A stretch of DNA of 64,000 bases from Alphaproteobacteria bacterium (GTDB lineage: Bacteria; Pseudomonadota; Alphaproteobacteria; Micropepsales; Micropepsaceae), in NCBI GenBank assembly GCA_021325375.1, contig JAJPHG010000007.1, forward strand, positions 186,001 to 250,000, given 5' to 3'. This document shows positions 44,614 through 52,368 of the stretch, one piece after another. The notes under the pieces are model-generated. The model saw nothing but the letters and a program-made list of their open reading frames with translations. It searched no databases and was not told the DNA's origin. Positions within the stretch are counted from its first letter, which is position 1, and every line of letters begins with the position of its first letter. The translations under genes and the position numbers were made by a program.

Positions 44614-46062
44614 TCACGTCACTTCGAGGATCGCGCGCGTTTCGAGAAATGCGCCTATGCCATAGGCGCCGTATTCGCGGCCAACTCCTGAGAACTTGAA
44701 CCCACCCCAAGGAGCTTGCGGATCATCGGTCATGCCGTTGATCACGACCCGGCCTGACCGCACTTGGGAGGCCACTCGCCGCGCGCGAGTTACGTCCGTG
44801 CCAAAGACGGCGCCGTGAAGGCCATATCTGGAATCGTTGGCAATTCGGACTGCATCGTCATCGGTATCATACGCAATCACGCTGAGCACCGGGCCAAAAA
44901 TTTCTTCCCGCCCGATTGTCATGTCGTTAGAAACGTTGACGAATACTGTCGGCTTCACGAAATAACCCGCTTCAAGGTCCTTCGGACTGCCTTCTCCGCC
45001 GACCAGCACCTCGGCGCCTTCCTCGATTCCCTTGCGGATGTACGACTGCACACGGTCGTACTGCTTCTGCGACACCATGGGTCCTATGGCGGTCTTGGGG
45101 TCGGACGGATCGCCAACCGGGAACGCCTGCATGGATTCCACGATCGCGCGCTTGACTGCGTCGAGTTGCTTCCTTGGCACAAGCAATCGGGTCCCTGCAG
45201 CGCAGGCTTGACCGCTGTTCATGAATGCTAGGACGAGCGCAGCGGGAATCGCCTTTTCGAGGCTGGCGTCATCCAGCAGGATAGTGGGCGATTTTCCTCC
45301 CAGTTCGAGGGTGACGCGCTTCATCGTCGCCGCACCGTCGCGCATGATAGACTGGCCTACCGCCACCGAGCCTGTGAACGATATCTTGGCGACGTCCGGG
45401 CTGCGCACCAGTTCGGCGCCCACTGTGCTGCCGAGGCCGGTGACGACGTTCAACAGACCGTTCGGTAGCTTCGCTTCGTGCAGCGCCTCCACTAGGATCC
45501 TCGCCTGCAACGAACTCATCTCGCTTGGTTTGATCACCACGGTGCAACCGGCGCCGACGGCGGACGCGAGCTTGAGACACATGAAGAGCGCGTTCGCATT
45601 CCATGCCGTGATCAAGCCGGCGACGCCAACTGGCTCCATGGTCACGGTCGTCTTGTCCCAGCTGCGTGTCCAAGGAATTTCCGCAAGCGCTTTCTCGGCC
45701 GCAGCAAAGGCGTTAATGGCGGACTCGACGATTGGCCTGGCGAACTGCACGATGCCGCCATACTCTTCCACCATAGCCGCTGTTAGGTCATCTATCCGAG
45801 CCGAAGCGGCATGATGCAGGCGACTTAAAATCTCTGCGCGCTCTGCTGGCAGCGATGTACCGTAAGTGCCGAACGCTCGCTTTGCTGCGGCGATAGCGCG
45901 ACGCGCATCTTCCTCGTCACCGAGCGTGGCTTGCGCGATGATTTTTCGATCGGTCGGCCGGATAACGTCCATGACTTCCTGCCCATGCGAGGGGACAAAC
46001 CCGCCATCGATGTAGTGCGTTGTAATCGTCTTAATTGTACCGGTCCGCGTCGGTGTATTCAT
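44614..46062 (-). CDS. aldehyde dehydrogenase family protein
   Basis: A 482-residue NAD(P)-dependent aldehyde dehydrogenase. The nucleotide-binding strand has GSVAVGQSIM. The general base is E253 (LELGGKSP), the nucleophile is C287 (NSGQACAAGTRLL), and the oxyanion Asn lies in TAWNANALF (N155). It oxidises an aldehyde to a carboxylic acid; the specificity is unknown. A LysR regulator diverges from it, and an alcohol dehydrogenase remnant lies in the space between, suggesting a former alcohol-aldehyde oxidation unit. A clear AGGAG-like site precedes the ATG. Confidence 0.93.
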   Translation of the reverse strand: MNTPTRTGTIKTITTHYIDGGFVPSHGQEVMDVIRPTDRKIIAQATLGDEEDARRAIAAAKRAFGTYGTSLPAERAEILSRLHHAASARIDDLTAAMVEEYGGIVQFARPIVESAINAFAAAEKALAEIPWTRSWDKTTVTMEPVGVAGLITAWNANALFMCLKLASAVGAGCTVVIKPSEMSSLQARILVEALHEAKLPNGLLNVVTGLGSTVGAELVRSPDVAKISFTGSVAVGQSIMRDGAATMKRVTLELGGKSPTILLDDASLEKAIPAALVLAFMNSGQACAAGTRLLVPRKQLDAVKRAIVESMQAFPVGDPSDPKTAIGPMVSQKQYDRVQSYIRKGIEEGAEVLVGGEGSPKDLEAGYFVKPTVFVNVSNDMTIGREEIFGPVLSVIAYDTDDDAVRIANDSRYGLHGAVFGTDVTRARRVASQVRSGRVVINGMTDDPQAPWGGFKFSGVGREYGAYGIGAFLETRAILEVT

Positions 46063-46089
46063 GGCGCACTCCTCTCCGAGATATTGTTG

Positions 46090-46203
46090 TCAGAACGATG
46101 TAACGACGACTCGGTTGACGAAACCGTTCAGCGCCAGCGCGGCGATATCGATGTCTTCAAGGTCGAAGGCGCCTCCGAGTGCGTTGACGACGAGCGCTTT
46201 CAT
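46090..46203 (-). pseudogene. N-terminal remnant of zinc-type alcohol dehydrogenase
   Basis: From an ATG at 46203 the minus-strand frame reads MKALVVNALG, then FDLEDIDIA, then VNRVVVTSF and a stop. This follows the N-terminus of zinc-dependent alcohol dehydrogenases (MKAxVV, F-IEDIDI, VLVRVVATG), breaking off just before the zinc-ligand Cys. No further ADH sequence continues toward the aldehyde dehydrogenase start at 46062. It is read as the stump of a deleted gene. Confidence 0.5.
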
Positions 46204-46314
46204 CCGTGGCTTTTCCCGATGCGCAAGCCCCGCTCCAGACGCGTGGATGATAAAAATATGGTATCGATGCGTCCAAGACATCTTTCTGATCATTTCAATG
46301 CCTAGGAGGTATCA

Positions 46315-47199
46315 ATGGAGTTGAGGCATCTGCGCTACTTTGTCCGCGTCGGAGAAGAGCAGCACTTCGGGCGCGCGGCTGAGCGGCTTCAAATCGCGCA
46401 GTCAGCGCTGTCGCGTCAAATCCATGATTTGGAGAATGAACTTGGATTTGCTCTTTTTGATCGTTTGCCACGCGGCGTGAAATTGAGCACGGCGGGAAAG
46501 CTATATCTGAGTGATGCGCGACGCATATTGCACGATGTCGGCGAGGCGAAGCTCCGTGCTGGGCGGGTGGCTACGGGCAAAGCTGGGACACTGCGCGTGG
46601 GATTTGGCGAAACGCAGGCTTGGCATGGCGTGGTACCGGATTCCTTTCGCCGATTCCGGCAGCGGAATCCCAGCGCGGAATTGGAATTGCATCCCATGGC
46701 GTCGACTCTGCAGATGGATGCAGTCCGATCAGGGGCGCTTGACGCAGGGTTTGTTTTTAGTATGACGCCTCCGACGGCGGAGTTCGCCCGGCATCAAGTT
46801 GCGCAGCACAAGCTCTTGCTGGCCGCGCCAAAAGGTCACCCGGTCACTCAATTCGCGCGATTGCGGCTACGCGATCTGAATGACGCGCCTTTCATTTGGT
46901 TTCAACGATGGGTCGCCCCGATTTTCTATGATCGCCTCATGCAGGCTTGTCTTCGCGGAGGGCTAAAATCGCCGAGAATCGTTCAAGAAGTTCCCGATCA
47001 TGCGACCATGCTTAGTTTGGTATCGTGTCGTCTCGGAACTGCCTTCGTTAGTGGGGCCACACGCTGGCAACGCCCCGACGGGGTGGTCTTACGTCCCGTT
47101 GCCGATTTGGACTTTCCACTGGCGTTCTACCTAGTGTGGAAGAAGGACAACACCTCGCCCTTGTTGCAAAAGTTCATCTCTCAAGTCACGTCAACGTAA
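46315..47199 (+). CDS. LysR family transcriptional regulator
   Basis: A 294-residue LysR-type regulator. The N-terminal winged HTH (MELRHLRYFVRVGEEQHFGR, AERLQIAQSALSRQIHDLE) and the two-lobed effector-binding domain are complete. The ATG at 46315 follows AGGAGG by 6 bases. It diverges from the aldehyde dehydrogenase gene across a 252-base gap, the usual arrangement for a LysR regulator and its target, so control of aldehyde dehydrogenase plus the NTF2-like gene is the most likely role. Confidence 0.93.
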   Translation: MELRHLRYFVRVGEEQHFGRAAERLQIAQSALSRQIHDLENELGFALFDRLPRGVKLSTAGKLYLSDARRILHDVGEAKLRAGRVATGKAGTLRVGFGETQAWHGVVPDSFRRFRQRNPSAELELHPMASTLQMDAVRSGALDAGFVFSMTPPTAEFARHQVAQHKLLLAAPKGHPVTQFARLRLRDLNDAPFIWFQRWVAPIFYDRLMQACLRGGLKSPRIVQEVPDHATMLSLVSCRLGTAFVSGATRWQRPDGVVLRPVADLDFPLAFYLVWKKDNTSPLLQKFISQVTST

Positions 47200-47366
47200 T
47201 TGCTTTGCGCGCGCACGCGTTGGACGGGAATAGCATTGCGTTCCTGCTTGAATAGCTGCGGCCCACGGGGTCAGCGCAATTTTGTCCTCAATCAGGAACA
47301 GCTATCCAAGTCGGTGCACTTGGAACCGTCTAACGTCCCCAGCCGAAAGCTTGGGAAAATCGTTTG

Positions 47367-49721
47367 ATGGTCACGATTGTGGCGCGCGTGGGAGCGGTAA
47401 TCGTCGCTGCGGTGGGTCTGTATTGCTTGGTCGGCGGCCTCTGGCTCGTGGGATTGGGCGGATCGTTCTATTACGCGGCCGCCGGTCTCGGCTACATCGC
47501 TGGGGGATATCTTCTCTTCCGCTACAGGGCGTCTGGCGCTTGGTTGATAGCATTCATTTTCCCGATCACCCTCATGTGGGCGGTTGCCGAGCGCGGCTTC
47601 GCATTCTGGCCATTGATGTCTCGCATAATGGTGCCGCTGGGATTTGCCATCGCGGCGCTCGCGCTGGCGCCGTTGCTGCAGCCTATCGATAGACCCGGAT
47701 TTGACTGGAGTCGCGGCCGATGGCCGGGATGGACCTTGGCGGGCCTTTGCAGCTTCGCCTTCGTGACGATGCTTGTGCTGGCCTTCTTTCCGCACGGCGT
47801 GGTTGCGCCGTCGAACGAAGTGGCCTTCGCTCTCGCGCCGGGCGACAATCGCCCGTCTGACTGGACCGCTTACGCTCGAACCAACGCAGGTGGCCGCTTC
47901 TCCCCCTTCAACCAGATCAATCGCAGCAATGTCAGCCAGCTGAAGATCGCCTGGATCTATCACACTGGCGATTTGGGGCCGGGCGTGAACCAGGATACCC
48001 CGCTCCAGATCGGTGACACCATCTATACATGTACGCCCAATGATTTTGTGGCGGCGGTCGACGCCGACACGGGCAAGGAAAAATGGCGGCGCGACGAGCA
48101 TGCCCATTCACCGATGTGGCAGCGCTGCCGCGGTTTGGGCTATTTCAAGGACGCCGGTGCGCCACCAAATTCGCCATGCGCTGAGCGTTTGATCAACGGC
48201 ACGATTGACGCTCGCCTGATCGCGCTCGACGCGAAAACCGGAAAGCCCTGTCCTGGCTTTGGAAGCGGCGGGGCCGTCGACCTGAAGGTCGGCATGGGTT
48301 CCGTTCCCCCTGGATACTACTTCGTCACTTCAGCCCCCATGGTCGCCCGAGACAAAATCGTCGTGGGTGGGTGGGTCGTGGACAACCAGCAAACGGGCGA
48401 GCCTTCAGGCGTCATTCGCGCTTTCGACGTTCGGACAGGCAGACTCGACTGGGCCTGGGATCTTGCCGATCCATCGATCCGCAAACTGCCCGCCCCTGGA
48501 AAGACCTATACGCGGGCCACTCCCAATATGTGGACCACGCCGAGCTTTGACGATCGACTCGGCCTGATATACGCGCCGCTCGGCAATGAAACGCCGGACT
48601 TCTATGGCATGGGACGATTGCGGGCTGCGGATCGCTACAACTCCTCACTCGTGGCGATCGACGTCGAGACCGGTCGCGAGCGTTGGCACGTACAGACGAC
48701 CCATCACGATATCTGGGACTATGATCTGCCGTCACAACCAGCGCTCGTCGACGTGCCGGACGGCCACGGTCACATCATACCGGCAGTCCTGCAGGAAACA
48801 AAAAGAGGAGAACTGTTTTTATTCAACCGAGCCACCGGCGCACCGGTGGCTCCGATTGTGGAGCGCCCCGTTCCTCAGGACGGTGCAGTCCCCGAGGAAC
48901 GGCTGTCGCCTACGCAGCCCTTCTCGCCCGGAATGCCGACGATAGGAGCCCAAACACTCACCGAGGAGACAGCTTGGGGCATGACGATGCTCGATCAGCT
49001 ATACTGTCGCATCAGCTTCAGGCAACACCGCTACGAGGGCACCATGACGCCGCCTGGGTTGAAGCCGGCGTTCCACCAGCCGAGCAACGCGGGCGGCTTG
49101 AACTGGGGAAGCGTGACCTACGATCCCTGGAACAACTACGCTTACGTCAACGACATCCGGATGCCCAACGAATTCTGGCTTGTTCCGCGCAAAGACTGGG
49201 CGAAGTCCTCCAAGAAATATCCAAATGCCGACACGGGGCACGGCCCATCCGTGCAGAAAGGCACGCCCTACGGCGTGGTTCAGCAAGCTTGGGTTAGCCC
49301 ACTCGGGGTACCTTGCAGCGAACCTCCGTTCGGCACCGTGGATGCGATTGACCTGAAGACTCGAAAGTTGGTCTGGTCTGTCCCGGCGGGGACGTCGCAA
49401 GACCTAGGCCCGCTCGGTATCACGAGCCATCTTCCGATGCCGGTGGGTATGCCGGCATATGCCGGTACCATGGGAACGGCCGGCGGCCTCATTTTCTTTT
49501 CTGGCTTTCAGGAGAAGTACGTCCGCGCCTATGACGCCCAAACCGGCGCGACCTTGTGGGAATTTGCATTGCCGTTCGGCAGCAGCGCAACACCCATGAC
49601 CTACATATCGCCGCGGACAGGCAAGCAGTATGTCATCGTAACAGCTGGCGGTGCGGCACACGACACAACAACAAGTGACTATGTCATCGCGTTCGCTTTA
49701 CCCGGCTCGACAAGTCGATAA
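47367..49721 (+). CDS. gcd: membrane-bound PQQ-dependent glucose dehydrogenase
   Basis: A 784-residue quinoprotein (E. coli Gcd 796). The first 140 residues hold five membrane spans. The periplasmic eight-bladed propeller has the PQQ enzyme signatures (DWTAYARTNAGGRFSPFNQIN, DADTGKEKWRRD, TTHHDIWDYDLPSQP). It oxidises glucose or other aldoses to the lactone in the periplasm and hands electrons to ubiquinone. No pqq biosynthesis genes are seen in the window, so PQQ must come from the host or medium. The ATG at 47367 is preceded by a TTG, and the ribosome binding site is weak. Confidence 0.93.
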   Translation: MVTIVARVGAVIVAAVGLYCLVGGLWLVGLGGSFYYAAAGLGYIAGGYLLFRYRASGAWLIAFIFPITLMWAVAERGFAFWPLMSRIMVPLGFAIAALALAPLLQPIDRPGFDWSRGRWPGWTLAGLCSFAFVTMLVLAFFPHGVVAPSNEVAFALAPGDNRPSDWTAYARTNAGGRFSPFNQINRSNVSQLKIAWIYHTGDLGPGVNQDTPLQIGDTIYTCTPNDFVAAVDADTGKEKWRRDEHAHSPMWQRCRGLGYFKDAGAPPNSPCAERLINGTIDARLIALDAKTGKPCPGFGSGGAVDLKVGMGSVPPGYYFVTSAPMVARDKIVVGGWVVDNQQTGEPSGVIRAFDVRTGRLDWAWDLADPSIRKLPAPGKTYTRATPNMWTTPSFDDRLGLIYAPLGNETPDFYGMGRLRAADRYNSSLVAIDVETGRERWHVQTTHHDIWDYDLPSQPALVDVPDGHGHIIPAVLQETKRGELFLFNRATGAPVAPIVERPVPQDGAVPEERLSPTQPFSPGMPTIGAQTLTEETAWGMTMLDQLYCRISFRQHRYEGTMTPPGLKPAFHQPSNAGGLNWGSVTYDPWNNYAYVNDIRMPNEFWLVPRKDWAKSSKKYPNADTGHGPSVQKGTPYGVVQQAWVSPLGVPCSEPPFGTVDAIDLKTRKLVWSVPAGTSQDLGPLGITSHLPMPVGMPAYAGTMGTAGGLIFFSGFQEKYVRAYDAQTGATLWEFALPFGSSATPMTYISPRTGKQYVIVTAGGAAHDTTTSDYVIAFALPGSTSR

Positions 49722-49752
49722 GCGATAGATGAGTCTGTGTTATCTCAATTGC

Positions 49753-50727
49753 TCAGACAGCGCTCGCAGCCCGTCTCCATCGGCCTGGGCTAGTGCCTAC
49801 AATCCGTCCGAACCCGCGAGTGAACGCCGCCTGATTGGAAAATCCCGACCTTGCGACGACATCCGCAATCGGAATATCAGTCGTCGCCAGCAATGTCTTC
49901 GCACGATCGATCCTGCGTTCCAGAAGCCAGCGATACGGAGAGACGCCGAAACTCTTCCGGAATGCGTGCGCGAAGTGGCTCACCGAAAGACCGCACTCCT
50001 GCGCCAGCTCGGAAAGTCGTATCGTCCCTTCGAGGCTCTCCCTCATCATCTCGGTGGCGCGCTTCTCTTGCCAAGGTGCCAATCCGCCTCTTTTTAAGAC
50101 CTGTAGGGCGGGAAGCCCGGCGTAGGTTGCGAGCACGTGCGCGCCGAGAATGAGACTTACCTGGTCAAGCGGGAGCGAACTAGTCCAGTCGCGCGAACCT
50201 ATGAAGGGCAAAACATACCGTGTGATCTCAGCAAGCACGATATCGTGCTCGCCTTGTGCGAACCTGTAAGATCCGACCGGTTCTATGCCGTGGTCTCTCG
50301 CGATTTCGTCCAGCCCCGCTCTTGGCACGTGGTAGTGCAGATAGTCGAAGCCGGTTCCTACCCAGCAACAGGGATCGGATTGAAGGTCAAAGACTTGCGT
50401 ATGGAGAGACGGAATACACCGAATGCCCGTGGCCCTTTCAACATCTACGGCTTTTCCGTCGATCCAAAGATCGTAGCTCCGTAGCGGCACAGGCAAAATT
50501 GAAACCGAAACGAGAAGCGCGGCTTCGCTTGGCACACGCGTCGTTCGTTCTGGGATGCCGGTGTCGGACCGCAGGCGCGTGATCGCGAAAAGGTTTTCGC
50601 CAGGCCATGTCGAGGAGACGTGCTCGCTCTCATTCAGATGAAAGTGAGCGGCCAGATTGTTTCCAAACGCTCCCATGGCGCTATTCGGCGAGAACGGCAT
50701 GGTTTGCCCTATGTACCGAGAGGACAT
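49753..50727 (-). CDS. AraC family transcriptional regulator (paralogue 2)
   Basis: A regulator of about 324 residues, almost colinear with the AraC gene at 17927-18880 and with the same domain plan: N-terminal ligand domain (NLAAHFHLNESEHVSSTWPG) and C-terminal double HTH (LSELAQECGLSVSHFAHAF, DVVARSGFSNQAAFTRGF). An insertion of a few residues (VERATGIRC) distinguishes it. Starts at 50727, 50700 or 50673 are all possible; the frame to 50904 is not supported. It is convergent with gcd (31 bases between stops). The shared upstream box and the near-identical 98-bp tract argue for a recent common origin of the two copies. Confidence 0.85.
   Translation of the reverse strand: MSSRYIGQTMPFSPNSAMGAFGNNLAAHFHLNESEHVSSTWPGENLFAITRLRSDTGIPERTTRVPSEAALLVSVSILPVPLRSYDLWIDGKAVDVERATGIRCIPSLHTQVFDLQSDPCCWVGTGFDYLHYHVPRAGLDEIARDHGIEPVGSYRFAQGEHDIVLAEITRYVLPFIGSRDWTSSLPLDQVSLILGAHVLATYAGLPALQVLKRGGLAPWQEKRATEMMRESLEGTIRLSELAQECGLSVSHFAHAFRKSFGVSPYRWLLERRIDRAKTLLATTDIPIADVVARSGFSNQAAFTRGFGRIVGTSPGRWRRAASAV
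50552..50649 (-). repeat. 98-bp tract near-identical to inverted copy at 17999-18096
   Basis: Second member of the inverted repeat inside the AraC paralogues: three mismatches in 98 bases, no gaps. Outside it the two genes fall to an identity that is clearly lower by eye. Confidence 0.85.
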
Positions 50728-50770
50728 CGAAATTATGCCGCGAGTATTGGCAACAGGCACATGAAAAATA

Positions 50771-50803
50771 GCACAAATCGACAAAAATAGTCTGTTCGGC
50801 AAA
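50771..50803 (-). promoter_or_regulatory. conserved box upstream of second AraC gene
   Basis: On the minus strand this reads TTTGCCGAACAGAC then ATTTTTGTCGATTTGTGC, matching the box at 17783-17816 upstream of the other paralogue. It lies about 45 bases before the ATG at 50727. A shared autoregulatory operator or core promoter is the simplest reading. Confidence 0.4.
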
Positions 50804-50972
50804 CGGGTAGCAGGATCGGCATAAAACGGGTGCCATGTCGGGCGACGATCACTGCCTCGCAAGGCTTCGGGGCAAGTCAACTCACCCCATCGTGAGGCCG
50901 CCAAGACTGAATCTCAACTTGCCCTCGTAGCTCGGCCCGTCGGAGCGGTCTATTGATACAACTCTCTTGTTG

Positions 50973-51005
50973 ATCGTGTGGGCTTACAATGAATTGTCAC
51001 ACGAT
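50973..51005. promoter_or_regulatory. nested dyad, possible operator
   Basis: An outer perfect 8-bp inverted repeat, ATCGTGTG (50973-50980) and CACACGAT (50998-51005), encloses an inner palindrome ACAATGAATTGT (50986-50997). The site is 243 bases upstream of the LysR ATG. It is more likely a protein-binding site than a terminator because the spacer is long and AT-rich. Confidence 0.45.
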
Positions 51006-51247
51006 TATTTTGGGCGAACCGCACTGTCCGAATAGGCCGACCGCAAATCGGCGGTGAAAGGTTTCGAGCCTCCTGTAGCTACGGACGCACAGTCGTGGTC
51101 GCGGGATTTTTCGAGGTCTCGCGTGATGACGTCGCGCGGCCACGCGCCAGTGGAGAGCCTAACGGCCGGTGCTGTAGGCACCAGTCATCGTCGCAGCGAG
51201 TTAAAGCCGGGGCTGCAAAGAACGGGATCGATTGGTGGACCTATAGC

Positions 51248-52135
51248 ATGGAGTTGCTGGATCTTCATTATCTGATCGTGACCGCAGATGCCGGAAAGTT
51301 TGCTTTTGCAGCAAAGGCTCTCGGCATAGACACGTCGACGATTAGCCGCCGGATCGGAAATCTCGAGGACGAGTTGGGTCTGTCCATCTTTGAGCGCGAT
51401 CATTCCGGCATTCGTCTCACCCGCAGCGGCCTAGTGATCGTTCGCTGTGCACGGCGTGTGCTATTCCACACCGATGAACTGAAGAGGCTGGGACGGCAAT
51501 TCGCGTCCGGGAGCAGCGGCGTGATCCATCTTGGTGTGCGAGTCCCTCCCGTAGGTGGCGCATCGCGCGCGCTGCTGACGGCCTGGCGCGCTGCACATCC
51601 TGATGTTGCGCTATCCATAGTTGAAGGCCATGAACGAGAGTTGGCCCTGAGTCTCAGTGAACGCCGGTTGGATGTAGCGCTTGTCACCGGGCACATCACG
51701 TGGCCGCATGTGGTGGCCTGCCCGTTATCTAAAGAACGAATGGTAGCGGTTCTTCCCTCTAGTCATTCGCTGGCCGAGCGGACAACGCTCGATTGGGAGT
51801 CGCTTAGCGCCGAGACCATTTTGATCCAGGACTGGGACGACAACCACACGCAGCGTGAATTTTACGCTACGCTGCTGGGTAGTGGCGCGCGGTTTCAGGC
51901 GCATACGGCAAGCAAACAAACGATTATGGCGCTCGTCGGAGCCGGCCTCGGAGTCACATTGGCGACCGAGAGCCAAGCCGAGCCAACGCTACCCGGCGTC
52001 ACGTTCAAACCGATCGGAGAGGAGAATGCCTCATTGGAATTCAATCTGGTGTGGTTGCCGGAGACCGAGGACCCATTGATCGGTCGCTTCATCGCTTTCA
52101 TGCGGGATGAGTCACGTCTGCGCGGGTTCGTTTAA
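51248..52135 (+). CDS. LysR family transcriptional regulator next to trb operon
   Basis: A 295-residue LysR-type regulator (MELLDLHYLIVTADAGKFAF, ALGIDTSTISRRIGNLEDEL, then a two-lobed effector domain). The ATG at 51248 begins the HTH region; the longer frame from 51095 is unsupported. Its 3' end overlaps the convergent DUF2274 gene by 24 bases. LysR genes are often found at this edge of alphaproteobacterial trb modules, so it may control element transfer, but nothing in the sequence proves this. Confidence 0.9.
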   Translation: MELLDLHYLIVTADAGKFAFAAKALGIDTSTISRRIGNLEDELGLSIFERDHSGIRLTRSGLVIVRCARRVLFHTDELKRLGRQFASGSSGVIHLGVRVPPVGGASRALLTAWRAAHPDVALSIVEGHERELALSLSERRLDVALVTGHITWPHVVACPLSKERMVAVLPSSHSLAERTTLDWESLSAETILIQDWDDNHTQREFYATLLGSGARFQAHTASKQTIMALVGAGLGVTLATESQAEPTLPGVTFKPIGEENASLEFNLVWLPETEDPLIGRFIAFMRDESRLRGFV

Positions 52136-52357
52136 CGGCGACTTCCTGCGCCGGGCTTTGGCAAATCCCCGGTCTGTGGCCATAAACTTGGCCAGCATCG
52201 GTGCGATCAGTTTGGAAGGTTCTACAGGCTGTTGGTTGGATTCCTTTGCGTGGACTTCGGCATAAGCCGCGAGATCACGATGTACGGATGCCGGGAGCTC
52301 GACATTGAGCCGAACCGGTTTGTCGCTTTCGATCACGCCAAGTCTAAGTTTCGCCAT
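52112..52357 (-). CDS. DUF2274 family protein of trb operon
   Basis: An 81-residue protein (MAKLRLGVIESDKPVRLNVE) of the DUF2274 family, which regularly follows trbI in integrative elements. It is predicted to be a small RHH-like or helical cytosolic protein with a basic C-terminus (KARRRK). The ATG at 52357 has a GGAG 7 bases upstream; a TTG at 52372 would overlap the trbI stop. Its function is unknown; by position it may tune conjugation. Confidence 0.83.
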   Translation of the reverse strand: MAKLRLGVIESDKPVRLNVELPASVHRDLAAYAEVHAKESNQQPVEPSKLIAPMLAKFMATDRGFAKARRRKSPLNEPAQT

Positions 52358-52368
52358 GATGGACTCCG

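Larger units (their letters stand above)
50728..51247. other. intergenic region between AraC and LysR genes
   Basis: About 520 bases between two divergent regulator genes. It holds the AraC upstream box (50771-50803) and the dyad at 50973-51005. No further gene is convincing; the open frames leading into the LysR gene from 51095 have no family resemblance. Confidence 0.45.
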
